Source: Enterococcus sp. RIT-PI-f (lineage in GTDB: Bacteria; Bacillota; Bacilli; Lactobacillales; Enterococcaceae). From it: 64,000 nt of DNA. Below, in pieces: positions 8,064 to 16,939 of this stretch (position 1 is its first letter; each line of letters starts with the position of its first letter). A program made the position numbers and the translations under genes. Under the pieces are notes generated by a model. It was given only the letters and a program-made list of their open reading frames with translations. It did not search any database and was not told where the DNA came from. The stretch is from positions 62,001 to 126,000 of the forward strand of contig NZ_LHOX01000015.1 of the NCBI RefSeq assembly GCF_001297065.1. The letters run 5' to 3'.

Positions 8064-8083
8064 TGCTGACATTTTAGTGTCAG
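8064..8083. repeat. Dyad upstream of the LacI-type regulator gene
   Basis: GCTGACA and TGTCAGC flank a 6-base centre. It lies 88 bases before the regulator ATG and has no following T run, so it may be an operator rather than a terminator. Low certainty. Confidence 0.35.
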
Positions 8084-8170
8084 CGAAAAAAGAAAGTATC
8101 GTCGGCTGAGAAAGGGTGCTATTTTTTTGGTTCAAAATTTGCTACACTTTAGGCAAGAGAGGTGAGAAGT

Positions 8171-9190
8171 ATGAAAATGACCATCAAGCAGATTGCTGAA
8201 ATGGCAGGTGTGTCTGTCACGACGGTGTCTCAGATCTTAAACAACAAAGGCAGCCGGTTTAGTGAAGAGACCCGCAAACGGGTATTAGATATTGTCAACA
8301 AATACCATTATAAGCCAGATTTTTTTGCTTCAAATCTAATCAACCGCCATTCCAAGACGATCGGTATGATCGTGCCTGATGTGACGGATTTCTTTTTTTC
8401 TAAAATCATTGAAGGGGCGGAAAGCTACTTTAATCCCCTAGGATACATGCTGGTGTTATGCAATTCGCGCCATAGCCAAGAAAAGGAGATCCAATATTTG
8501 AATGAGCTGTCTCATCGTTCAGTCGACGGGATTTTGCTGGCAACGCCACATTTACTGCCAGAAGAATATTCATTGAAAAGCGGCTTCTTTGCCGATCGTC
8601 CAATCATTCTTGTCGACCGTGGCATCAATCAGCGGGACAATGGCCGTTTGATCGTCAAGGAGTATGAAGGGGCCTATCAAGCGGTCAGTTATTTGATCAA
8701 GAATGGCCATCGCAATATTGGTATGCTGAAGGAAAGCACTGGCTACTATCAATTAGAAGAACGTTTCAACGGTTATCGTCATGCGTTAAAAGACCATCAG
8801 ATTCCATTTAAAGGAAGATACGTAGAGAGTGAAGAATTGACCGTGTCGGGGGGCTATGAAGCGACGAAAGCATTGCTGAAATATAAAGAAATCACCGCTT
8901 TTTTCTGCGGCAACGATGCGATGGCGATTGGCTGTTATCAAGCAATTTATGAAACAGGCAAAAAAGTACCAGAAGACATCTCAGTCATCGGTTTTGATGC
9001 GTTGAAGTTATCTGAATATATTACGCCGCCATTGACGACGGTGATGCAGCCAACGTTCGAGATCGGCTTTACCGCAGCCAAGTTTTTAGTTGATGCGATC
9101 GAGTTTCCAACGCGTCGTATTCCAAATAAGATTTTTGATACAAAATTAATTATTCGTGAGAGCGTGAAGACATTGACAAGCAAGGAATAA
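8171..9190 (+). CDS. LacI-family regulator, probable nucleoside-operon repressor
   Basis: 339 residues. The N-terminal helix-turn-helix and hinge (IKQIAEMAGVSVTTVSQILN) are followed by a periplasmic-binding-protein-like domain (SKTIGMIVPDVTDFFFSKII), as in RbsR/CytR/PurR. The ATG at 8171 follows AGAGGTGAG; a GTG nine bases upstream is less likely. The gene sits 123 bases before the pdp operon in the same direction, and LacI-type dyads overlap the pdp promoter, so control of nucleoside use is the natural inference. The effector (ribose, nucleoside or phosphopentose) cannot be read from sequence. Confidence 0.85.
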   Translation: MKMTIKQIAEMAGVSVTTVSQILNNKGSRFSEETRKRVLDIVNKYHYKPDFFASNLINRHSKTIGMIVPDVTDFFFSKIIEGAESYFNPLGYMLVLCNSRHSQEKEIQYLNELSHRSVDGILLATPHLLPEEYSLKSGFFADRPIILVDRGINQRDNGRLIVKEYEGAYQAVSYLIKNGHRNIGMLKESTGYYQLEERFNGYRHALKDHQIPFKGRYVESEELTVSGGYEATKALLKYKEITAFFCGNDAMAIGCYQAIYETGKKVPEDISVIGFDALKLSEYITPPLTTVMQPTFEIGFTAAKFLVDAIEFPTRRIPNKIFDTKLIIRESVKTLTSKE

Positions 9191-9207
9191 TGCGGTATAT
9201 TTCTTCT

Positions 9208-9221
9208 TGTAAGTGTTTTCA
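9208..9221 (+). promoter_or_regulatory. Catabolite-responsive element (cre-like)
   Basis: TGTAAGTGTTTTCA matches the Gram-positive cre consensus TGWAANCGNTNWCA at 13 of 14 positions (T for C at position 7). It is 40 bases upstream of the pdp -35 box, fitting CcpA control of nucleoside catabolism. Binding is inferred. Confidence 0.55.
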
Positions 9222-9236
9222 TTGTTTTCTCGTATT

Positions 9237-9265
9237 TAGTAAACCGTTTTACTAAAGTGGTTTAC
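9237..9265. promoter_or_regulatory. Overlapping LacI-type operator dyads
   Basis: TAGTAAA-CCGT-TTTACTA (9237-9254) is a perfect 7-base dyad with a near-central CG, as LacI-family sites have. GTAAACC (9239-9245) also repeats inverted as GGTTTAC (9259-9265), the latter over the -35 box. Likely targets of the regulator at 8171. Confidence 0.55.
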
Positions 9266-9288
9266 CAGAGAGAAAATTATTGTATAAT
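9261..9288 (+). promoter_or_regulatory. Promoter of the nucleoside operon
   Basis: -35 TTTACC (9261-9266) and -10 TATAAT (9283-9288), 16 bases apart, 25 bases before the pdp ATG. Confidence 0.6.
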
Positions 9289-9313
9289 GTTAGAGGAAGC
9301 GAGGGTCATTTCG

Positions 9314-10615
9314 ATGCGAATGGTGGATTTAATTGAAAAGAAACGTGACGGCAAGTCATTAACGAAGGAAGAAATTGACTACATTGTAACTGCGTATACT
9401 GAAGGTAGTATCCCAGATTATCAAATGAGCGCCTTGTTGATGGCTATTTACTATGTAGATATGACAGATGAGGAGATCACAAATTTGACGTTGGCGATGG
9501 CCAATTCTGGCGAAGTGATCGATCTTTCTTCGATAGAAGGAATCAAAGTAGACAAACATTCAACCGGTGGTGTGGGAGATACGACCACCTTGATCTTGGC
9601 GCCGTTAGTTGCAAGTGTTGGTGTACCAGTAGCGAAGATGTCTGGCCGCGGCTTAGGCTATACAGGTGGTACGTTAGACAAATTAGAAGCAATCCCAGGT
9701 TTTAAAATCGAAATTCCGGAAGAAGAATTTATTCGCTTAGTCAATGAAAGCAAAATGGCAGTCATTGGCCAATCCGGAGATCTGGCCCCAGCAGATAAGA
9801 AATTGTATGCCTTGCGGGACGTGACAGCAACAGTCAGCTCGATTCCATTGATTGCGAGTTCGATCATGAGCAAGAAAATCGCGGCAGGTGCTGATGCGAT
9901 CGTCTTAGATGTTACGACCGGTGACGGCGCCTTTATGAAGAATATTGATGATGCCAAACGTTTGGCCAAAACAATGGTCCGTATCGGCAAATTAGCCAAT
10001 CGACAAACGATGGCAGTCATTTCAGACATGTCCCAACCGTTAGGTGAAGCAATCGGCAATAGTCTAGAAGTAGTGGAAGCCATCGAAACCTTGCAAGGAA
10101 ACGGACCAGAAGATTTAACTGAGATGTGCTATGTATTAGGCAGTCAAATGGTCGTTTTGGCTAAGAAAGCTGACTCGATAGATGAAGCCCGTCAAATGTT
10201 GTCCGAAGCGCTCCATTCCGGCAAAGCATTGTCTAAGTTTCGAGAAATGATCGTTAATCAAGGGGGCGATGCCTCAGTGATCGACGAGCCAAGCAAAATC
10301 TTGACTGCGCAGTATGAAGTTGAACTGCCAGCCAAAACCAGCGGCGTCGTAACGAAACTTGTGGCCAATGAATTAGGGATCGCAGCCATGATGTTAGGGG
10401 CTGGACGTAAAACAAAAGAAGAAGATATCGATCATGCAGTAGGGATCAAGCTGCACAAAAAAGTCGGGGAAGCAGTATCTGAGGGAGAATCCCTTCTGAC
10501 CATATACAGCAATACCGAAGCCATTGATGAAGTCATTGCATTGATCGAAGCAAACATTGAAATTGGGGATGAAGGCGCTGAACCGCCACTGATCCACGAC
10601 GTGATTACAGAATAA
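9314..10615 (+). CDS. pdp: Pyrimidine-nucleoside phosphorylase
   Basis: 433 residues. Splits uridine, deoxyuridine or thymidine with phosphate into base and (deoxy)ribose-1-phosphate. The family signature runs from about residue 77 ([10 protein letters not shown], phosphate site) to [16 protein letters not shown]. The alpha domain, hinge and C-terminal beta domain (K-x-G-E ... G-E-S-L) are complete. ATG 9314 lies 8 bases after GAGGG; upstream in-frame codons run through the promoter and are not used. First gene of a run with deoC and cdd, 14 bases before deoC. Distinguishing Pdp from thymidine-specific DeoA is by similarity to the Gram-positive form. Confidence 0.93.
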   Translation: MRMVDLIEKKRDGKSLTKEEIDYIVTAYTEGSIPDYQMSALLMAIYYVDMTDEEITNLTLAMANSGEVIDLSSIEGIKVDKHSTGGVGDTTTLILAPLVASVGVPVAKMSGRGLGYTGGTLDKLEAIPGFKIEIPEEEFIRLVNESKMAVIGQSGDLAPADKKLYALRDVTATVSSIPLIASSIMSKKIAAGADAIVLDVTTGDGAFMKNIDDAKRLAKTMVRIGKLANRQTMAVISDMSQPLGEAIGNSLEVVEAIETLQGNGPEDLTEMCYVLGSQMVVLAKKADSIDEARQMLSEALHSGKALSKFREMIVNQGGDASVIDEPSKILTAQYEVELPAKTSGVVTKLVANELGIAAMMLGAGRKTKEEDIDHAVGIKLHKKVGEAVSEGESLLTIYSNTEAIDEVIALIEANIEIGDEGAEPPLIHDVITE

Positions 10616-10629
10616 GGAGCGAATAAACC

Positions 10630-11292
10630 ATGGAATTGAATCGAATGATCGACCACACAATACTAAAAGCGGACGCCAGCGAAGAGGATGTTTTGCGCAT
10701 TATTGAAGAGGCGAAGACCTACCACTTCTACTCTGTTTGTATCAATCCCACTTGGGTTGCTTTTGCAGCAGAACAATTACAAGGTGAACCTACAGCTGTT
10801 TGTACAGTGATTGGCTTTCCTTTAGGTGCCAATACATCTGAAGTCAAAGCATACGAAACGACAGATGCCATCAATAATGGGGCAGATGAAGTTGATATGG
10901 TGATCAACATTGGTGCATTGAAATCGAAGCAATATAAGAAAGTCCAAGCAGATATCGAAGCTGTAGTTGCCGCAGCGAAGGACAAAGCGCTCGTCAAAGT
11001 CATCATCGAAACAGCTTTATTAGACAATGAAGAAATTGTCAAAGCTTGTGAATTAGCCAAAGCGGCGGGGGCAGATTTTGTCAAAACGTCTACTGGTTTC
11101 TCAACAGGTGGCGCAGTGATCGAAGATGTACGCTTGATGCGTGAAACGGTCGGCCCTGAAATGGGTGTCAAAGCTTCGGGCGGAATCCATAATGAAGCGG
11201 AAGCTGCAGCAATGGTTGAAGCTGGTGCAAACCGTCTAGGAACAAGCGCAAGTGTGGCCATTGTCACAGGCTCAACTGGCGGCGGCTATTGA
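10630..11292 (+). CDS. deoC: Deoxyribose-phosphate aldolase
   Basis: 220 residues. Cleaves deoxyribose-5-phosphate to acetaldehyde and glyceraldehyde-3-phosphate, sending deoxynucleoside carbon into glycolysis. TIM barrel with the Schiff-base lysine K152 ([11 protein letters not shown]), the partner lysine K181 (GVKASGG) and D89. AAGGAG precedes the ATG. Located directly after pdp and before cdd, the standard deoxynucleoside catabolic order. Confidence 0.96.
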   Translation: MELNRMIDHTILKADASEEDVLRIIEEAKTYHFYSVCINPTWVAFAAEQLQGEPTAVCTVIGFPLGANTSEVKAYETTDAINNGADEVDMVINIGALKSKQYKKVQADIEAVVAAAKDKALVKVIIETALLDNEEIVKACELAKAAGADFVKTSTGFSTGGAVIEDVRLMRETVGPEMGVKASGGIHNEAEAAAMVEAGANRLGTSASVAIVTGSTGGGY

Positions 11293-11338
11293 TCAGCACT
11301 TTTTCTAAAAGAAAAATACGCAAAGAACGAGGATTATC

Positions 11339-11737
11339 ATGACAACAGCGAAAAAAGAATGGATCGAAACAGCCGTAGCTGCTTTAGACAAAGCGTATGT
11401 GCCTTATTCTAAGTTTCCAGTAGGTGCTTGTTTGGTAGGGAAAAGCGGGACTGTTTATCAAGGAATCAATATCGAAAACGCATCTTTCGGGTTAACCAAC
11501 TGTGCCGAACGGACTGCATTTTTTAAAGCTATTTCTGAGGGCGAAAAGGACTTTGATCATTTAGTTGTGGCTGGCCACACACCTGATCCAATCTCACCTT
11601 GCGGCGCTTGTCGCCAAGTGATGGTTGAGTTTTGTCAGCCAACGATGCCTGTTACCTTGGTCGGTGACAATGGTGTGACCAAAGAAACAACGGTTGGCGA
11701 GTTATTGCCATATTACTTTACCAATAAAGATTTATAA
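11339..11737 (+). CDS. cdd: Cytidine deaminase
   Basis: 132 residues, the short tetrameric form. Deaminates cytidine and deoxycytidine to uridine forms that Pdp can use. Zinc and catalytic residues are visible: C55-A-E57 in NCAERTAFF, and C88/C91 in SPCGACRQV. Follows deoC by 46 bases and precedes the nucleoside-binding lipoprotein. Confidence 0.96.
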   Translation: MTTAKKEWIETAVAALDKAYVPYSKFPVGACLVGKSGTVYQGINIENASFGLTNCAERTAFFKAISEGEKDFDHLVVAGHTPDPISPCGACRQVMVEFCQPTMPVTLVGDNGVTKETTVGELLPYYFTNKDL

Positions 11738-11800
11738 ACCATGTTCATTCAGTCGATGCGGCTGTTGATAAAAAACTATATTTTAGGGGGCTTTACAGCA

Positions 11801-12919
11801 ATGAAAAAAGCAAAATTATTTAGTTTAGGGATTGTTGCAGTAGCTGGTTTAACATTACTAGGTGCTTGCGGCAGCGGCAACTCAGGTTCAACTGATTCAA
11901 CTGGCGGCAGTGCAGCAGAAGGATCAACCGATGCAGCACACAGTGTTGCGATCGTAACCGATATCGGTGGTGTGGATGACCGTTCATTCAACCAATCAGC
12001 TTGGGAAGGATTGGAAGCATGGGGTGAAGAACATAGTATCGCTCGTGGTGTTGGCGGTTATGACTATGTGCAATCAAATGAAGCGTCTGAATATACAACA
12101 AACGTAAATGGCGCCGTTCAAAATGGTTTCAAAACAATCTTTGGTGTAGGGTATCTATTGAAAGATGCGATCTCAGCAGCAGCTGACCAAAACCCTGATA
12201 CACAATTCGGGATCATTGATGATGTCATCGAAGGCAAAGACAATGTCGTTTCAGCAACGTTTAAAGACAACGAAGCAGCATACCTTGCAGGTTTTGCAGC
12301 AGCTTATACAACAAAAACAAATAAAGTCGGCTTCATCGGTGGTGAAGAAGGCGTCGTCATCGACCGTTTCCAAGCAGGTTTCGAAACTGGTGTGGCTGAT
12401 GCGGCAGAAGCATTAGGCAAAGATATCGAAGTTGTAACTGAATATGCAGCATCATTCGGCGATCCTGCAAAAGGTAAAGCGTTAGCTGCTTCAATGTATC
12501 AAGGTGGCGCGGATGTGATCTTCCACGCTTCAGGCGGTACTGGTGCTGGTGTCTTCCAAGAAGCAAAAGCAATCAACGAACAATTGAGCGATGCGGATCT
12601 TGAAGACAAAAAAGTTTGGGTTATCGGTGTAGATAGCGATCAACAAGATGAAGGTGCATTTACTTCAGCTGATGGTACTGACGATAACTTCACATTGGCT
12701 TCAACATTAAAAGGTGTTGGCGCAGCAGTACAAGATATCTCAACACGTGCATTAGAAGATAACTTCCCTGGCGGCGAACATATCGTTTACGGCTTGAAAG
12801 ATGGCGGCGTGGACATTACTGAAGGTTACCTTTCAGACGATGCCAAAGCAGCAATCGAAACAGCAAAACAAGATGTGATCGACGGTAAAGTGGAAGTTCC
12901 AGAAACACCAGAAGACTAA
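11801..12919 (+). CDS. bmpA: BMP-family nucleoside-binding lipoprotein of ABC importer
   Basis: 372 residues. A lipoprotein signal with lipobox LLGAC (C at about residue 23) is followed by an S/G/T-rich linker. The Bmp/PnrA domain starts at HSVAIVTDIGGVDDRSFNQSA and includes the G-Y-x-x-x-D-A and GEEGV segments. Captures purine and pyrimidine nucleosides at the cell surface for the NupABC permease. ATG 11801 follows AGGGGG; the frame upstream to 11741 lacks a ribosome site. A strong hairpin downstream probably sets a higher level of this subunit than of the membrane parts. Confidence 0.92.
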   Translation: MKKAKLFSLGIVAVAGLTLLGACGSGNSGSTDSTGGSAAEGSTDAAHSVAIVTDIGGVDDRSFNQSAWEGLEAWGEEHSIARGVGGYDYVQSNEASEYTTNVNGAVQNGFKTIFGVGYLLKDAISAAADQNPDTQFGIIDDVIEGKDNVVSATFKDNEAAYLAGFAAAYTTKTNKVGFIGGEEGVVIDRFQAGFETGVADAAEALGKDIEVVTEYAASFGDPAKGKALAASMYQGGADVIFHASGGTGAGVFQEAKAINEQLSDADLEDKKVWVIGVDSDQQDEGAFTSADGTDDNFTLASTLKGVGAAVQDISTRALEDNFPGGEHIVYGLKDGGVDITEGYLSDDAKAAIETAKQDVIDGKVEVPETPED

Positions 12920-12935
12920 TCCTTGTCATTCTGTG

Positions 12936-12967
12936 ATGGTTTTGCCCCAATCATGGGGCAAAATCAT
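12936..12967 (+). terminator. Stem-loop between bmpA and nupA (attenuator-type)
   Basis: ATGGTTTTGCCCC pairs with GGGGCAAAATCAT (one G-T wobble) around a 6-base loop. The T run after it is poor, so partial termination or mRNA stabilisation is more likely than a full stop. The following 130 bases up to nupA hold no gene. Confidence 0.55.
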
Positions 12968-13103
12968 TCTTTGATAGATGTTTACTGTATTGATGAAAGC
13001 TTTAGGTTTTCATGAGGATAGTAATCTTCCAAAGCAATAGCCATTATTTTAGACCATAGATTGTCGATAGTATAGCGAATGAGAAAGTAAGGATGTGAGA
13101 AAT

Positions 13104-14672
13104 TTGGCTGAGGAAAAATATGTTGTAGAAATGCGTCATATCACCAAAGAGTTTGGCACATTCAAAGCCAATGACGATGTCAACTTGCAAGTAAGACCAG
13201 GAGAGATCCATGCACTGCTTGGGGAAAATGGAGCGGGCAAGTCAACCTTAATGAACATGTTGTCAGGGTTATTGGAACCAACCTCTGGCGAAATCTGGAT
13301 GAATGGGCAAAAAGTAGCCGTTACCAGTCCGACTGCTGCCAATAAATTAGGGATCGGGATGGTCCATCAGCATTTCATGCTGGTCGATGCCTTCACTGTG
13401 ACTGAAAACATCATCTTGGGCAGCGAACCCAATCGCCTTGGCTTTATAGACCGCAAAAAGGCGCGGACGGAAATCAAGAAAGTCTCCGAACAATACGGCC
13501 TTTCAGTTGATCCAGATGCCTATGTCAGAGATATCTCTGTTGGTATGGAGCAACGGGTCGAAATTTTAAAAACCTTGTATCGTGGTGCGGATGTGTTGAT
13601 CTTCGATGAACCAACGGCTGTATTGACACCGCAAGAAATCGAAGAGTTGATCACGATCATGCGCGGTCTTGTACGAGAAGGCAAATCGATTATTTTGATC
13701 ACCCATAAATTAGATGAGATCAAAGCAGTAGCGGATCGTTGTACCGTCATTCGACGTGGAAAATGTATCGGTACTGTCAACGTAAAAGATGTCAATTCAC
13801 AACAATTGGCAGATATGATGGTTGGTCGTTCTGTTTCTTTCAAGACACCGAAAAAAGCAGCGACACCAAAAGAAGTGGTGCTGTCAGTTGAAAACCTGGT
13901 GGTCAAGGAAAATCGCGGTATCGAAGCTGTGAAGAACTTGAGCTTAGAAGTACGGGCCGGTGAAGTTTTGGGCATTGCTGGGATCGATGGCAATGGACAA
14001 TCGGAATTGCTTCAAGCCATTACAGGACTAAGAAAAGCGGAAAGCGGCAAAGTGTTATTGAATGGAGATGACATTACCAACTTCAAGCCACGTAAAGTAA
14101 CGGAAGCTGGGGTAGGGCATGTGCCAGAAGATCGCCATAAATATGGCTTGGTCTTAGATATGATGCTATCTGAAAATATCGCCTTGCAAACGTATTACCA
14201 AAAACCGTTGAGTAATTACGGTGTGCTCGATTATGGCGAGATCAATGAATTTGCTCGAGAATTGATCCAAGAATTTGATGTGCGGACGGTCAATGAAATC
14301 GTTCCTGCAAAGGCGTTATCAGGCGGAAATCAACAAAAAGCGATCATTGCGAGAGAAATCAGCCGGGATCCAGATCTGTTGATCGTGGCCAATCCCACTC
14401 GTGGGTTGGACGTTGGAGCGATCGAGTTTATCCACAAACGCTTGATTGAACAGCGTGATAAACTGAAAGCTGTCTTGCTTGTCAGCTTTGAACTAGATGA
14501 GATTTTGAATGTATCAGACCGAATTGCTGTAATCCATGCTGGTGAGATCGTCGGTGTTGTTGATCCGAAAGAAACATCAGAGAAAGAATTGGGCTTGTTG
14601 ATGGCTGGCTATTCATTAGAAGAAGCTAGACGCGAGTTGCAAATGGAGGAAGTAGGTGGTTCTGTTGAATAA
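13104..14672 (+). CDS. nupA: Nucleoside ABC importer, double ATP-binding protein
   Basis: About 522 residues with two ABC domains, RbsA-type. Domain 1 has Walker A GENGAGKST and a weak signature ISVGMEQR, with Walker B LIFDEPTAVL. Domain 2 has the degenerate Walker A GIDGNGQSE but a good signature LSGGNQQK. This asymmetry is usual for nucleoside and sugar importers. The start is ambiguous: TTG 13104 follows AAGGATGTGAG, while GTG 13095 would overlap that site; I prefer TTG. Overlaps the next gene by 17 bases. Confidence 0.9.
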   Translation: MAEEKYVVEMRHITKEFGTFKANDDVNLQVRPGEIHALLGENGAGKSTLMNMLSGLLEPTSGEIWMNGQKVAVTSPTAANKLGIGMVHQHFMLVDAFTVTENIILGSEPNRLGFIDRKKARTEIKKVSEQYGLSVDPDAYVRDISVGMEQRVEILKTLYRGADVLIFDEPTAVLTPQEIEELITIMRGLVREGKSIILITHKLDEIKAVADRCTVIRRGKCIGTVNVKDVNSQQLADMMVGRSVSFKTPKKAATPKEVVLSVENLVVKENRGIEAVKNLSLEVRAGEVLGIAGIDGNGQSELLQAITGLRKAESGKVLLNGDDITNFKPRKVTEAGVGHVPEDRHKYGLVLDMMLSENIALQTYYQKPLSNYGVLDYGEINEFARELIQEFDVRTVNEIVPAKALSGGNQQKAIIAREISRDPDLLIVANPTRGLDVGAIEFIHKRLIEQRDKLKAVLLVSFELDEILNVSDRIAVIHAGEIVGVVDPKETSEKELGLLMAGYSLEEARRELQMEEVGGSVE

Positions 14673-15816
14673 TCGCAAGACACAATTACGTAATATCCTA
14701 GTACCGATCATTGCGGTACTCCTTGGGTTTATTCTAGGCGGCATTATCATGGCTGCCTTTGGTTACAGTCCAATTTTGGGCTATCAGCAAATGTTTAAAA
14801 CCGTGTTTGTCAATGCGCAAACTGGCGGCATCAATGCCCGCAATATCGGTGAGATTTTTGTAACGGCTGGGCCGTTGATTTTCACAGCACTAGGCTTTGC
14901 CGTAGCAAATTCAGCTGGGTTCTTCAATATCGGGCTTTCTGGGCAAGCGTTAGCTGGCTGGGTCGCAAGTATTTGGGTTGCTTTGGCCATGCCAGATGCA
15001 CCAAGACTCGTTGTCTTGCCTTTGGCAATCATTGTGGGTGCCTTATGCGGCGCCATTGCTGCGGCTATTCCGGGATTCTTACGGGCCTTCTTTGGCACGA
15101 GTGAAGTGATCGTAACCATCATGATGAACTACATTTTATTGTATACAGGGAATCATTTGGTGAACAATGTGATGAATGAATCTATGATCACTACGAAAGG
15201 TGTCACCAAGATGATTGGTGACAATGCCTCCTTACAAACACCTTTCTTGGCAAATTTGACCAATAACTCTCGCTTGAACTTAGGGATTTTCTTGGCATTG
15301 ATTTTCTTGGTTTTGGTATGGTTCTTAATGAAGAAAACGACGTTAGGTTATGAAATCCGTGCAGTTGGGATGAATCCAACCGCATCTGAATATGCTGGGA
15401 TGAGCAGTAAACGGACGATCATTATCTCAATGATCATTTCGGGTACCTTGGCTGGTCTTGGTGGTGTCGTTCAAGGTTTAGGTACCTTCGAAAACTTCTT
15501 TGTTCAAGGTTCTTCTTTGAGTATCGGGTTTGACGGCATGGCAGTATCGTTACTTGGTAGCGGCTCGTCTATCGGTATTTTATTGTCGGCGCTCTTGTTC
15601 AGTATTTTGAAACTAGGTGGACAAGGTATGCAGTTTGCAGGAATTCCATCTGAATTGGTGGATGTGAATATTGCCATCATTATTTTCTTTGTTGCCATCA
15701 GCTTTGTGATTCGCTTCTTGTTAGCGAAAATCTTCGACGGCAAGAAAGAAGCAGCGATCGTGCAAGAGATTGAAGCAAAACCAAACAATCAAGATCAGGA
15801 AGGGGGGACCATCTAA
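14656..15816 (+). CDS. nupB: Nucleoside ABC importer permease 1
   Basis: 386 residues, about nine to ten hydrophobic segments, BPD_transp_2 type. The conserved cytoplasmic loop (SEVIVTIMMNYI and later GMNPTASEYAGM) contacts the ATPase. The GTG at 14656 lies 6 bases after GGAGG, inside the end of nupA. The C-terminal tail after the last helix is hydrophilic (residues 355-386). Shares one base with nupC. Confidence 0.9.
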   Translation: MVLLNNRKTQLRNILVPIIAVLLGFILGGIIMAAFGYSPILGYQQMFKTVFVNAQTGGINARNIGEIFVTAGPLIFTALGFAVANSAGFFNIGLSGQALAGWVASIWVALAMPDAPRLVVLPLAIIVGALCGAIAAAIPGFLRAFFGTSEVIVTIMMNYILLYTGNHLVNNVMNESMITTKGVTKMIGDNASLQTPFLANLTNNSRLNLGIFLALIFLVLVWFLMKKTTLGYEIRAVGMNPTASEYAGMSSKRTIIISMIISGTLAGLGGVVQGLGTFENFFVQGSSLSIGFDGMAVSLLGSGSSIGILLSALLFSILKLGGQGMQFAGIPSELVDVNIAIIIFFVAISFVIRFLLAKIFDGKKEAAIVQEIEAKPNNQDQEGGTI

Positions 15817-16769
15817 TGAATATTAGTTTAATTTCTTCCATCGTTACACAAACATTGATTTATGCATCTCCTTTGATCCTGACCGCATTAGGCGGGGTTT
15901 TCTCTGAGAGAAGTGGGATCGTGAACGTTGGGCTTGAAGGAATCATGGTGATGGGTGCCTTCAGTTCGATTGTTTTCAATCTTGAGTTTGCGTCACAGTT
16001 TGGAGCATGGACACCATGGTTGGGTATGCTCGTCGGCGGTTTGGTCGGAATGGTCTTCTCACTGCTTCATGCAGTGGCAACGATCAATTTCCGGGCGGAC
16101 CATATTATCAGTGGTACAGTGATGAATCTGATGGCGCCAGCATTGGCTGTCTTCTTGGTCAAAGCGATTTATAACAAAGGCCAAACGGACAACATCCAAC
16201 GTACATTGGGCTACTTCAACTTTCCGGTTTTGAAAGATATTCCAATCATTGGCCCAATCTTCTTTAACCAAACATTTTTGCCAGCTTATTTTGCCATCTT
16301 GATCTCGATCATTGCATGGTTCGTTATTTTTAAAACACGCTTTGGTTTGCGTTTGCGCTCTGTCGGAGAACACCCGCAAGCGGCAGATACTTTGGGTATC
16401 AATGTGTATGTGATGCGCTATTCAGGTGTATTGATCTCCGGTTTTCTTGGCGGTATGGGTGGTGCATTGTTTGCCCAATCAATTTCTGGACGTTTTGCAG
16501 TCACGACAATTGCTGGTCAAGGTTTCATCTCGATGGCGGCCATGATCTTTGGTAAATGGAATCCACTAGGTGCGATGGGTGCGGCGATTTTCTTTGGATT
16601 CGCGCAAAACATCAGTATCGTTGGTGGACAGTTGCCAGTAATTTCTTCTATCCCAGCAGTTTATCTGCAAGCGGCACCGTATGCATTGACGATCATCGTT
16701 TTGGTTCTTTTCCTTGGAAAAGCAGCTGGTCCGAAAGCAAATGGGAAGAATTATATTAAATCTAAATAA
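15816..16769 (+). CDS. nupC: Nucleoside ABC importer permease 2
   Basis: 317 residues with about eight to nine membrane segments, BPD_transp_2 family, shorter than its partner. The start is conserved (TALGGVFSERSGIVNVGLEG), and the coupling loop contains GEHPQAADTLGINV. The ATG overlaps the nupB stop (TAATG), and GGAAGGGGGG serves as ribosome site. Forms the channel heterodimer with NupB. Confidence 0.9.
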   Translation: MNISLISSIVTQTLIYASPLILTALGGVFSERSGIVNVGLEGIMVMGAFSSIVFNLEFASQFGAWTPWLGMLVGGLVGMVFSLLHAVATINFRADHIISGTVMNLMAPALAVFLVKAIYNKGQTDNIQRTLGYFNFPVLKDIPIIGPIFFNQTFLPAYFAILISIIAWFVIFKTRFGLRLRSVGEHPQAADTLGINVYVMRYSGVLISGFLGGMGGALFAQSISGRFAVTTIAGQGFISMAAMIFGKWNPLGAMGAAIFFGFAQNISIVGGQLPVISSIPAVYLQAAPYALTIIVLVLFLGKAAGPKANGKNYIKSK

Positions 16770-16775
16770 TTTTCA

Positions 16776-16833
16776 GTATGAAAGGGTGGGGCTATGGGAC
16801 ATGAATGTGTTGCTATGTCCTGCCCTTTTTCTA
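16776..16833 (+). terminator. Imperfect hairpin after nupC
   Basis: GGGACAT and ATGTCC pair, extended by GGG/CCC with a bulge, and are followed by CCCTTTTTCT. Marks the likely end of the importer transcript. The region to deoB (16834-16939) holds no other gene. Confidence 0.5.
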
Positions 16834-16939
16834 TGTTGTTGTAGACATCGGTACCATTCAAAAAATAAGCAATTCAGCATTTTTTGCTTGAATTTAGTAT
16901 GATAGTAAGGAAAACATTAAAAGAAAGTAGGGAATAGAT

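Noticed and set aside
7647-8135. 162-codon minus-strand frame over the methyltransferase
   Set aside because: Covers the methyltransferase and its terminator; no ribosome site and no recognisable domain.
10728-11267. 179-codon open frame on the minus strand inside deoC
   Set aside because: Runs antisense over a well-supported gene with no ribosome site; its low-complexity A/S/T composition is typical of antisense frames.
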